A DNA stretch of 64,000 nt from Leptospiraceae bacterium (GTDB lineage Bacteria; Spirochaetota; Leptospiria; Leptospirales; Leptospiraceae). Made by a program: the position numbers and the translations under genes. The stretch lies in contig JADJFV010000001.1 of assembly GCA_016708435.1 (NCBI GenBank), positions 1 through 64,000 of the forward strand. Reading direction: 5' to 3'. The stretch's first letter is position 1; the number at the start of each line of letters is the position of its first letter. Below the pieces are notes generated by a model. The model worked only from the letters and a program-made list of their open reading frames with translations. It had not been told where the DNA came from and did no database searches. Positions 52,380-59,858 of this stretch are shown one piece after another.

Positions 52380-53336
52380 TTACTTATTCTCTTTGGACTC
52401 AAGCGAACCGTCTTTACCAACTTCCGACTTAGCTGTATTATCCGCCATATTCTTTAAGTCATCGTATCCGGGTAACAGAGAAAGATCAGGCACAACTACA
52501 ATTTCAATTCTTCTATTCTGTGCTTTATTTGCACTTGAATCATTTGGAACAACTGGTCGGCTATCTCCGAAACTAGCAGCAGATATTTTGGATTCAGGCA
52601 TCCCAGATCTGACCATAGTATTAAGAACATTAATCGCTCTATCCGCCGCCAAATCCCAATTAGTCTGCCCTATCACTCTAAATCGGTCACTATCAGTATG
52701 TCCTTCGATTTGAAATTTACGGTTCTCAATTCTGGCTAATATGCCTGTTACTTCTGAAATTGCTTTTTTGCCATTAGCCGACAAAACCTTTGAACCAGAA
52801 GCAAACAATACATCTGACGAAAGAACAATCACCATTCGTCCGTCAATGATCTTGATTTTTAATTTTCCAGTATCAATAAATGCTTTGAATTTATCAAGAA
52901 GACCTTTAAATTCTTGAATCCGCGCTTCTGATTCTTCTTTCCTTTTTCTTAATTCTTCTAAGGCTTGAGCCATTTCATCTTTTTGTTTACTGAGTGCATC
53001 TTTCTGATTATTTAATTCGTCTTTCTCTTGACTCAGTTCTTCCACAGAGCCTTCCATTTGACTCATAGAACTACGCAGAGATATTTTATCACGAAGTAGA
53101 TCATTATACTTACTCTGTTTTATTTTTAATTCCTCTTTACATTCCTGTGTAATCTTGTCTTTTCCCGTTTTACATTCTTCTTGCAATTTAGCAAATTTAT
53201 CTTTTTCTAAATTCAATTCCTCCTGCAAATTCTTTTCTTTGTCATCGCAAGATTTTTGCAAAGATTCGTATTTACTTGTTGAGACACATCCAACAAAAAG
53301 AATGAAAAATATAAAAAATATTCTGTGATAGATCAT
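52380..53336 (-). CDS. OmpA-family peptidoglycan-binding lipoprotein
   Basis: A 318-residue lipoprotein. The signal peptide ends in LFVGC (lipid Cys at residue 17). Residues about 20-155 are a long Lys/Glu-rich coiled coil. The OmpA-like domain (about 160-290) has VLFASGSKVLSANGKKAISE, IEGHTDSDRF, NWDLAADRAINVLNTM and NRRIEIVV, which bind diaminopimelate in peptidoglycan. A charged tail follows. It probably bridges outer membrane and cell wall, with a layout like motility- or envelope-linked OmpA lipoproteins. It lies between map (18 bases) and the AAA+ gene (14 bases). Confidence 0.87.
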   Translation of the reverse strand: MIYHRIFFIFFILFVGCVSTSKYESLQKSCDDKEKNLQEELNLEKDKFAKLQEECKTGKDKITQECKEELKIKQSKYNDLLRDKISLRSSMSQMEGSVEELSQEKDELNNQKDALSKQKDEMAQALEELRKRKEESEARIQEFKGLLDKFKAFIDTGKLKIKIIDGRMVIVLSSDVLFASGSKVLSANGKKAISEVTGILARIENRKFQIEGHTDSDRFRVIGQTNWDLAADRAINVLNTMVRSGMPESKISAASFGDSRPVVPNDSSANKAQNRRIEIVVVPDLSLLPGYDDLKNMADNTAKSEVGKDGSLESKENK

Positions 53337-53354
53337 TTCAAAAATTCCTAAAAT

Positions 53355-54101
53355 TTAAAGTTGAGTAATTAAGACAGGATAACCTTTACGGATAACAAGT
53401 GTATGCTCAAACTGCGCAACTAGACTTCGATCCGGTGTCTTCAGTGTCCAACCATCTGATTGTTCAACCACATGAATTGCGCGCATCGATACAAATGGTT
53501 CAATTGTAATTACCATCCCATCCTCTAAGAAACGCTCGTCATTCTTGTCATAAAAGTTAGCAATAAACCGAGGCTCTTCATGAAGAGCGGTTCCTACTCC
53601 ATGACCTCCTAAGTTTCTAATTACAGTATAACCACCATTTTGCGCAATATCTTGAACAGCTTTACCGATTTGATTAATCCTAACTCCTGCTCTTGCCGTA
53701 TTCACTGCTTTGTCCAGAGCCGAGCGTGTAACACGAAGTAATCTCTGAGTCGGACCATGATAAGGTGGAATCTGAAAGGATGCACCTGTATCTGCAAAAT
53801 ATCCATCTAGCTCAGCGGATACATCTATATTAACCAAATCCCCAGGAGCTAATACACGATTAGACGGAACCCCATGTGCAACCTCTTCATTGACAGAAAT
53901 ACAAGTTGTCCCGGGAAAATTATAAGATAGTTTTGGAGCCGAACGAGCTCCTTTTTTTTCTAAAAGCCTCTCCCCAATTAAATCTAAATCTCTTGTATTC
54001 ATTCCGGGTCTCGCAGCTATTCTCATTTCTTTGAGAACTTGCGAAACAATGAGCCCGATTCGTTTAAGAAATTGAATATCTTTAAGAGAGTTTATTGACA
54101 T
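53355..54101 (-). CDS. map: methionine aminopeptidase, type I
   Basis: A 248-residue MAP-I that removes initiator Met. All metal ligands are visible: Asp in NIDVSAELDG and ADTGASF, His in LGGHGVGTALHEEPRF, Glu in ITIEPFVSM and QFEHTLVI; substrate His is in VAHGVP. Length fits the short bacterial form. It is the first gene of the map-OmpA-AAA+ run, with a good ribosome site (AGGAG). Confidence 0.94.
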   Translation of the reverse strand: MSINSLKDIQFLKRIGLIVSQVLKEMRIAARPGMNTRDLDLIGERLLEKKGARSAPKLSYNFPGTTCISVNEEVAHGVPSNRVLAPGDLVNIDVSAELDGYFADTGASFQIPPYHGPTQRLLRVTRSALDKAVNTARAGVRINQIGKAVQDIAQNGGYTVIRNLGGHGVGTALHEEPRFIANFYDKNDERFLEDGMVITIEPFVSMRAIHVVEQSDGWTLKTPDRSLVAQFEHTLVIRKGYPVLITQL

Positions 54102-54453
54102 GATAGTTTTCTCCTGAAATGAAACCCTACATTGAGAGAATAAGAAGTATAAATGGCATCTTCTCCATTCTAAAATACAGTAAATTCTTGTAAAGTTTTG
54201 TTGACAAATTCCTAATCGGCTTTAGTCTCGTAATTGCTTTGGACTTTTTGATTTTTGCATGTGTTATTGATGCTTGTTTTGAGAATTTCTCTTTTTCTTG
54301 TCTCGCCTCTTCTCTCACAATTCTTTCTAAAAGACAAAAAGATTTTACGTTTTAATTTGGATTTTTGTTTTTTTAGTCTTAACAGAATAAAATTAATTTT
54401 CCTAATAAATTTGTAAATTACCAAACCAAAAATTACATTTAAGGATTTTGAAT
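54102..54453. other. 350-base intergenic region, probable long leader of the RRM gene
   Basis: No gene is supported; reverse frames here are chance. The DNA is very AT-rich with T runs (54340-54420). It lies between the divergent map gene and the RNA-binding protein gene and probably holds both promoters. Cold-inducible RNA-binding genes often have long leaders, but I cannot see a specific structure. Confidence 0.4.
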
Positions 54454-54819
54454 ATGAATATTTACGTAGGAAATTTAACCTATGAAGCAAGTGAAGCTGA
54501 TGTTAGACAAGTTTTTGAAACTTTTGGAGAAGTTACTTCTGTTAAGATTATTACAGACAAATACACCGGACAATCTCGTGGTATTGGTTTCGTAGAAATG
54601 GCTAACAAGAAGGACGCTTTAACAGCTATTAGCGATTTGAACGGAAAAGAGCTAAAAGGTCGCGCATTAAAAGTTAACGAGGCACAACCTAAAAAAACCT
54701 ACGATAATAACGGTGGCGGTAATGGCGGAGGAAATCGTAGTTTTGGTGGCGGTAATGGCGGTGGCGGCGGTGGAAACCGTGGCGGCAGAGACAGAGATCG
54801 TCAAAGACGTAGCTGGTAA
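54454..54819 (+). CDS. glycine-rich RRM RNA-binding protein
   Basis: A 121-residue protein. ATG 54454 is chosen because AAGGAT lies about ten bases upstream and NIYVGNLTYEAS starts the domain; a TTG two codons earlier is less likely. One RRM fills residues 1-78, with RNP2 IYVGNL and RNP1 RGIGFVEM. The tail is Gly/Asn/Arg-rich (GGGNGGGGGGNRGGRDRD). Such proteins in bacteria are cold- or stress-induced RNA chaperones. A 28-bp palindrome lies 11 bases after its stop. Confidence 0.93.
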   Translation: MNIYVGNLTYEASEADVRQVFETFGEVTSVKIITDKYTGQSRGIGFVEMANKKDALTAISDLNGKELKGRALKVNEAQPKKTYDNNGGGNGGGNRSFGGGNGGGGGGNRGGRDRDRQRRSW

Positions 54820-54830
54820 TTATTTACCAC

Positions 54831-54858
54831 GTAGGGAACGCATATATGCGTTCCCTAC
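54831..54858. repeat. 28-bp perfect palindrome, GTAGGG...CCCTAC design (copy B)
   Basis: GTAGGGAACGCATA and its complement join without a loop. Same length and outer GTAGGG/CCCTAC arms as 24428-24455, with different inner bases. Both follow a forward gene within 6-11 bases. Confidence 0.7.
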
Positions 54859-54888
54859 AAACAACGATAACGTTCAAAATAAATAAAT

Positions 54889-55644
54889 TCAAATTTCCCA
54901 ATAAATAAAAAACTCTCGATTCCCCGAAGCACCTCTAATTCCTGAATTACAAATTCCTTTTATCTCAGCTTTCACTTCATAGCGCAAATACTTGGTTATT
55001 TTTCTCAATACCTGCCAATGAACACGTCCATCTTTCACAATTCCTTTTTCTGTTTGATCTGGTAGACACTCAAACTGCGGTTTAACTAGATTAACCACTT
55101 CAAATTTTGTAGACGGAGACTCTGCTTTTAACTTTTGAATCACAGGAAATATACTTAAAAGAGAAATAAAACTCAAATCCATTACGACAAGCAGATAAGA
55201 ATGCTTTGCCTCTAAATCTTCCCATGAAAGATTTTTTACATTAAACCTATCTTTTAGTTTCACTCGATTGTTATTTTGTAGCCTACTCGCCATTTGCCCA
55301 TAACCAACATCAAATGCATATACTGTCTCTGCACCACCGAGAAGTAAAACTTCCGTAAAACCTCCAGTAGAAGCCCCAAGGTCAATACAGATTTTCCCGT
55401 GAGAGTTAACACCAAATGCTTTAAATGCAGATTTTAATTTGAATGCCCCTCGACTTACATATTCAGGAATTCTATCTAGAACTTCTAACTTTGCATCTTT
55501 AGAATATTTAAAACCGGCTTTGGTAATTTTTTCTCCATTGACAATGACCGACCCTGAGAGGATAAGAGAGATTGCCCTCTGTAAATCATCACAAAGTCCA
55601 CGCTCTACAAGAAGAGCGTCGAGTCTAATTTTTTCTTTCTGCAA
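54889..55644 (-). CDS. tlyA: TlyA-family rRNA 2'-O-methyltransferase
   Basis: A 251-residue protein: an S4 RNA-binding domain (residues 5-65, RLDALLVERGLCDDLQRAIS) and an FtsJ-like methyltransferase domain (about 75-250) with SAM motif ICIDLGASTGGFTEVLLLGG and catalytic K-D-K-E-type residues (KSAFKAFG, VVMDLSFISL, LVKPQFE). TlyA methylates cytidines in 16S and 23S rRNA. It overlaps the prenyl synthase gene by 20 bases, as in several bacteria. Confidence 0.9.
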   Translation of the reverse strand: MQKEKIRLDALLVERGLCDDLQRAISLILSGSVIVNGEKITKAGFKYSKDAKLEVLDRIPEYVSRGAFKLKSAFKAFGVNSHGKICIDLGASTGGFTEVLLLGGAETVYAFDVGYGQMASRLQNNNRVKLKDRFNVKNLSWEDLEAKHSYLLVVMDLSFISLLSIFPVIQKLKAESPSTKFEVVNLVKPQFECLPDQTEKGIVKDGRVHWQVLRKITKYLRYEVKAEIKGICNSGIRGASGNREFFIYWEI

Positions 55645-56530
55645 TGTAAACCGGTAGTTTTTTAAAGAAAATAGAATTGGAGTCTTCTAAGCTTTCGGCG
55701 ATAGAAATTAGTTCCTGCTTAATCTCATCCCGTAAATACTTAGCTTTTTCCATTCCATAAAGAGATGGGTAAGTTAATTTTCCATGTGATGCATCTTTGC
55801 CTGGAGTCTTTCCTAATTCTTCAAAAGAACTCTCCTCATCTAAAATGTCATCTGTGATTTGAAATAATAATCCTATCTTTTCTCCATAAAATCGAAACGT
55901 TTCTTCTTTAACTTTCCATTTTTCAGAAAGTCGATTTCCGATTAAGAGAGAAGATACAATTAAAGCTCCTGTTTTTTTTCTGTGTATAGAGGCTAACGTT
56001 TCTTCACTAAAAAGAGTTGGATTATTTTCTAATTGTAAGTCTTCCATTTGACCAGACACCATCCCCGGTCCACCCGCACCTTCATGTAAGAGTTCCAGAA
56101 TATCTCTATGCAGATAAGCATCATTTGCCTTTAGGCTAGCAACAAGATAAAAACCAAAAGAATTCAAAGCATCTCCGGCAAGTATAGCAGTAGACTCAGA
56201 GAACTTTTTATGACAAGTCAAGACACCTCGTCTATAATCGTCATCATCCATAGCAGGCAAGTCATCGTGAATAAGAGAATAAGTATGAATACATTCTAAA
56301 GCAGAGCCCATAAATAAAACGTTATCCGTTATATCTTTAGAATTTGAACTGAGAAAAGCAGAAATGGCAAGAACAGGTCGAATCCGTTTGCCTCCTGCAC
56401 TCAAACTATAAATAGAAGCTTCAGCAAGAACGGGATGGAATTTTTTTTGTAACTGTGTAAATATTACTTCATGGAAAAAAGTTTCAAACTTTTGCTTTCG
56501 TTCGTTGAATAAAGTTAGAAAATTTTCCAT
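55625..56530 (-). CDS. polyprenyl diphosphate synthase (FPP/GGPP type)
   Basis: A 301-residue trans-prenyl transferase, start at ATG 56530; a TTG at 56545 lies at the very end of the repeat. First Asp-rich motif DDLPAMDDDDYRRG (about 90-103) and second DDILDEES (about 228-235) bind Mg2+ and the diphosphate substrate. GGKRIRPVLAIS and SGQMEDL are family landmarks. It likely makes farnesyl or geranylgeranyl diphosphate from MEP-pathway precursors (see ispE). It precedes tlyA in one run. The symbol ispA would fit but chain length is unproven. Confidence 0.9.
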   Translation of the reverse strand: MENFLTLFNERKQKFETFFHEVIFTQLQKKFHPVLAEASIYSLSAGGKRIRPVLAISAFLSSNSKDITDNVLFMGSALECIHTYSLIHDDLPAMDDDDYRRGVLTCHKKFSESTAILAGDALNSFGFYLVASLKANDAYLHRDILELLHEGAGGPGMVSGQMEDLQLENNPTLFSEETLASIHRKKTGALIVSSLLIGNRLSEKWKVKEETFRFYGEKIGLLFQITDDILDEESSFEELGKTPGKDASHGKLTYPSLYGMEKAKYLRDEIKQELISIAESLEDSNSIFFKKLPVYIAERKN

Positions 56531-56544
56531 CTTGTAGGAATTCA

Positions 56545-56689
56545 ACCTAACCCCAATTTTATATTCGTTGTATCGTATGACCGATAAAGTCCCCTTCCCT
56601 AGCTTCCCCCTTTTGCAAAGGGGTTAGGGGATTTTAGGGAAGGGGCGACTTCTTTGCATACTACAAAAACTCAGAGTCTGGGGTTAGGT
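56545..56689. repeat. CCTAACCCC palindromic element, copy 3 with nested insertion
   Basis: A 145-bp element matching copy 2 (12948-13060) in reverse orientation, including the CGGTCATAC and GTCGCCCCTTCCC segments. Its centre holds about 30 extra bases, CCCCCTTTTGCAAAGGGGTT and flanks, itself palindromic. It lies between ndk and the prenyl synthase gene. Confidence 0.8.
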
Positions 56690-56702
56690 CAAGAGGCTAA
56701 TC

Positions 56703-57119
56703 TTAATTAACCAATTCAAACCCTTTGAAGAAAAAGGTAATTTCTGAGTTTGCGTTTTCATCGGAATCAGAACCGTGAACAGAGTTTGCACCTTTGCTTT
56801 CAGCATACATTGCGCGGATTGTTCCTGGTTTTGCTTCTTTTGGATCTGTTGCACCAATTACATCTCTCCAATGAAGAACTGCATTTTCTCTTTCGAGAGC
56901 AGCAACGATGATAGGACTTGCAGACATATCTTTACAAAGCTCAGCATAGAAAGGGCGAGCTGCATGAACTTTGTAAAATTCTTTTGCATCGTTTTCAGCT
57001 AACTTAACATATTTCAATCCAAGAATTTTAAATCCTTCTTTTTCAATGCGAGCGATAATTTCGCCTGCATGTCTGTTTCTAACTGCATCTGGTTTAATCA
57101 TTATAAATGTTCTAGACAT
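56703..57119 (-). CDS. ndk: nucleoside diphosphate kinase
   Basis: A 138-residue NDP kinase that balances nucleoside triphosphates by a ping-pong phosphohistidine route. MIKPDAVRNRHAGEIIARIE opens the fold; GTIRAMYAESKGANSVHGSD contains the catalytic His in NSVHGSDS. FFFKGFEL ends it. Length is normal. It lies 14 bases after coaD, and a ribosome site (GAGGAAAAACA) precedes ATG 57119. Confidence 0.95.
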   Translation of the reverse strand: MSRTFIMIKPDAVRNRHAGEIIARIEKEGFKILGLKYVKLAENDAKEFYKVHAARPFYAELCKDMSASPIIVAALERENAVLHWRDVIGATDPKEAKPGTIRAMYAESKGANSVHGSDSDENANSEITFFFKGFELVN

Positions 57120-57133
57120 TTGTTTTTCCTCTT

Positions 57134-57634
57134 TTATTTTAATTCTTTAAATTTATTCAATAATGCTTCATTTATGAATTCGTGAACATGACTCGCTACA
57201 CTGCGACCATGCCTTGCTACTTCTTTTACAATACTTGAAGATACGAAAGAATTTTCTCCCGATGCCATAAAAAATACAGTCTCCAGATCAGGAGCTAATT
57301 TTTTATTCATAAGAGAAATTGCATATTCGTAATCAAAGTCGGTTACTGCGCGTAATCCTCTAATGATTGCACTTGCCCCTCTCTCTTCACAAAAGTCCAC
57401 AGTAAGACCACTGAAGGTAGCGACTTCTAATCTATCTTTGTCAATTCCTAAATCTTTTATTACGCGGTGAATCAGCTCTAGCCTCTCATCTATCGAGAAT
57501 AAAGACTGCTTTTTAGAATTCGTAGCAACAGCAATAATCACTTGATCAAATAAACTAAGGGCACGTTTGGCAATATCAATATGCCCATTCGTCATTGGAT
57601 CAAATGCACCGGGGTAAATAGCGAGTTTTCTCAT
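57134..57634 (-). CDS. coaD: phosphopantetheine adenylyltransferase
   Basis: A 166-residue CoaD that adds AMP from ATP to 4'-phosphopantetheine in coenzyme A synthesis. IYPGAFDPMTNGHIDIAKRA has the TxGH nucleotide-binding motif (as TNGH). AIIRGLRAVTDFDYEYAISL and SSSIVKEVARHG are further family landmarks. Length fits. It begins two bases after argG ends. Confidence 0.95.
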   Translation of the reverse strand: MRKLAIYPGAFDPMTNGHIDIAKRALSLFDQVIIAVATNSKKQSLFSIDERLELIHRVIKDLGIDKDRLEVATFSGLTVDFCEERGASAIIRGLRAVTDFDYEYAISLMNKKLAPDLETVFFMASGENSFVSSSIVKEVARHGRSVASHVHEFINEALLNKFKELK

Positions 57635-57636
57635 GC

Positions 57637-58857
57637 TTACTTTCTGAGCCGCGCTGTTTCTTTGGTTGGAAGACCGTAGATATTGATGAATCCTTCCGCA
57701 TCATACTGATCGTATAATTCTTCTTTTTCAAAGGTTGCCATTTCGTGACTGTATAGTGAAACAGAAGATTTTCTTCCGGCTACTGTGCAGTTGCCTTTGT
57801 AAAGTTTCACTTTGACAGTCCCTGTCACATAACGTTGCGTTTCCGCTATATAAGCTCGCATTGCTTTCATTTGGCTTGAGAACCAATGCCCATTATAAAT
57901 GAGGCGAGCAAAGCTAGTTGATAAATCATCCTTCTGGTGTTGTGTATCTCTATCAATTGTAATAGATTCTAAATCACGGTGCGCTATATGTAAAATAGTT
58001 CCGCCAGGAGTTTCATATACACCGCGCGACTTAATACCGACTAAACGGTTTTCTACAATGTCAACACGACCTACTCCATTTTCTCCGCCCACCTTGTTTA
58101 AAAATTCCATTACTTCCAAAGGATTCATGCGTATAGAATTAACCGCAACACAATTTCCTTCTTCGAAGTCTAATTCTACATATGTAGGAGAATCAGGAGC
58201 TTTCTCAGGAGAGACTGAAAGTAAAAACATTTCTGGATCAGGTTCTTTATAAGGATCTTCTAATATTCCACCTTCAAAAGAAAGGTGAAGTAAATTTCTA
58301 TCCATCGAATACGGCTTAGAGGCAGTAACCGGAACTGGAATTCCTTTTTTCTTAGCGTATTCAATTAAATCAGTTCTTCCTTTGAATTCCCATGTGCGCC
58401 AAGGAGCAATAATATGTAATGCAGGGGCTAATGCCTTGAAACCCAACTCGAATCGAACTTGATCGTTTCCTTTTCCTGTAGCACCGTGGGAAAATGCATC
58501 TGCCTTTTCGGCTAACGCAACTTCTACCATTGCCTTTGCAATAATAGGACGAGCGAGTGATGTTCCTAATAGATAACGCATTTCATAAATAGCAGAGCCT
58601 TGGATGGCAGGATAAATAAAATCCCTTGCAAACTCTAAACGCAAATCTTTGATGTAGACTTTAGACGCTCCCGTCTTAATGCCTTTTTCTTCAAGACCTG
58701 TCAGTTCTTCTTTTTGACCCACATCAGCGCAAAAAGCAACAACTTCACAACCATAAGTATCCTTTAACCAGGCAAGAATCACCGAAGTGTCCAAGCCCCC
58801 AGAATACGCGAGCACGATTTTTTTTGGGGAAAATTCCTTCTTCATTTCAATCGTCAA
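57637..58857 (-). CDS. argG: argininosuccinate synthase
   Basis: A 406-residue ligase joining citrulline and aspartate with ATP in arginine synthesis. AYSGGLDTSVILAWL is the ATP pyrophosphatase P-loop; HGATGKGNDQVRFEL and YSMDRNLLHLSFEGGILEDP are family signatures. Length is normal. Genes downstream (coaD, ndk) are closely spaced and likely cotranscribed. The start has a weak ribosome site. Confidence 0.95.
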   Translation of the reverse strand: MTIEMKKEFSPKKIVLAYSGGLDTSVILAWLKDTYGCEVVAFCADVGQKEELTGLEEKGIKTGASKVYIKDLRLEFARDFIYPAIQGSAIYEMRYLLGTSLARPIIAKAMVEVALAEKADAFSHGATGKGNDQVRFELGFKALAPALHIIAPWRTWEFKGRTDLIEYAKKKGIPVPVTASKPYSMDRNLLHLSFEGGILEDPYKEPDPEMFLLSVSPEKAPDSPTYVELDFEEGNCVAVNSIRMNPLEVMEFLNKVGGENGVGRVDIVENRLVGIKSRGVYETPGGTILHIAHRDLESITIDRDTQHQKDDLSTSFARLIYNGHWFSSQMKAMRAYIAETQRYVTGTVKVKLYKGNCTVAGRKSSVSLYSHEMATFEKEELYDQYDAEGFINIYGLPTKETARLRK

Positions 58858-59041
58858 ATTACCACAAAAGGCTTTTCTGACAATGAAGTTTTAAGTTGGT
58901 TTATTCCCAGAATGATTGCATTTCCTTTCGAATCGAACATGAGTAGTCGAAAGACGGAAAGAATTATACAATTCTCTTTGGTCATAAATTACTTGACTTT
59001 CAAAGGAATTAAGAAGAAAAATAATTTTGGAGGATAATACA

Positions 59042-59329
59042 ATGGCAGTCGAAGCATACATGAATCTTTTTTGGAAAAACTGGCAAGGCAAAAAGCCCGA
59101 TAAACCTTTACAGTCATTGATTAATACTTCTCTTCGAGAAACTTATTATTCTCTCGGTATTAAAAAAGTGAAAGCCCTAGAAGGCATCAAAGGAATCGTA
59201 ACCAAAAATAAAGTTTATCCCGTTCATCTCGTTAAAGATAAATTTTTTCCCCAAGGGGAAGAATGTATTGTAGGGAATAATAAAGAGTATGTGACACTAG
59301 ATTGCTTTAAGAGGGAAGTTGTTCCTTGA
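59042..59329 (+). CDS. small hypothetical protein
   Basis: A 95-residue basic cytosolic protein from ATG 59042, chosen for its strong ribosome site (GGAGG, six bases upstream). It has pattern AYMNLFWKNWQGKKPDKPLQ, a possible helix-rich start, and a beta-like KGIVTKNKVYPVHLVKDKFF. No family recognised. It overlaps the next gene by four bases (TTGA), so the two form an operon. Confidence 0.55.
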   Translation: MAVEAYMNLFWKNWQGKKPDKPLQSLINTSLRETYYSLGIKKVKALEGIKGIVTKNKVYPVHLVKDKFFPQGEECIVGNNKEYVTLDCFKREVVP

Positions 59330-59661
59330 TATTTGGAACTATTATTGTTTTTGCCGGAATTCTATTTCTCGGTAAAGTCTGGGGAAAAATTCGCCCAATG
59401 ATTGAAATAGAAAAAGATGATATTACTTATCACGCAGGTATCAGTCATTCCTTTAAAAAAGGAATGATTCCACTTTCTAAAAATGATCTAGAAAATTCAG
59501 ACCTAGAATTGGGGGATGATTGTTTTTCTGGACTCTCCAATAAAAGTAAACTAAAATTAAAGTATGGGATAATGGGTAACACCAAGTCTGAATACGACGA
59601 AAAACTTCTTGATGTAAATCCTAAATTAAAATCAAAAGTGAGTAAAAGGAATAATAAGTAA
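59326..59661 (+). CDS. small membrane-anchored hypothetical protein
   Basis: A 111-residue protein starting at TTG 59326, which overlaps the upstream stop. Residues 1-17 form one membrane segment (IFGTIIVFAGILFLGKVWG), followed by a charged cytosolic or outside part (SFKKGMIPLSKNDLENSDLE) with no recognised motif. Its only companion is the preceding small gene. Confidence 0.5.
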   Translation: MIFGTIIVFAGILFLGKVWGKIRPMIEIEKDDITYHAGISHSFKKGMIPLSKNDLENSDLELGDDCFSGLSNKSKLKLKYGIMGNTKSEYDEKLLDVNPKLKSKVSKRNNK

Positions 59662-59822
59662 GGATAAGCAGAGAATGAATTAAGCGAAGTAACTTCATAT
59701 TCGAATAAGAAAATGCTATACCAACTTGGATATTAAAGAATGGTTTTAGTAACTAAGCCAGATTTCCATTCGCGTTGCCGGTTCAAATTGACCGGAGTAA
59801 TATTAAATCATTACTTCTTGAG

Positions 59823-59847
59823 ATTCCCGATTGAAAATTTCGGGAAT
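59823..59847. repeat. ATTCCCGA/TCGGGAAT hairpin
   Basis: An eight-base stem around a nine-base loop, with a small CCGGT/ACCGG hairpin 30 bases before it (59778-59795). It sits between converging genes and may terminate either; the wording also resembles a common dispersed repeat. Confidence 0.45.
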
Positions 59848-59858
59848 GACAACCAAAA

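Noticed and set aside
54127..54490. Two reverse open frames between map and the RRM gene
   Set aside because: Lys/Ile-rich translations of AT-rich DNA, overlapping each other and the RRM start; no ribosome site.
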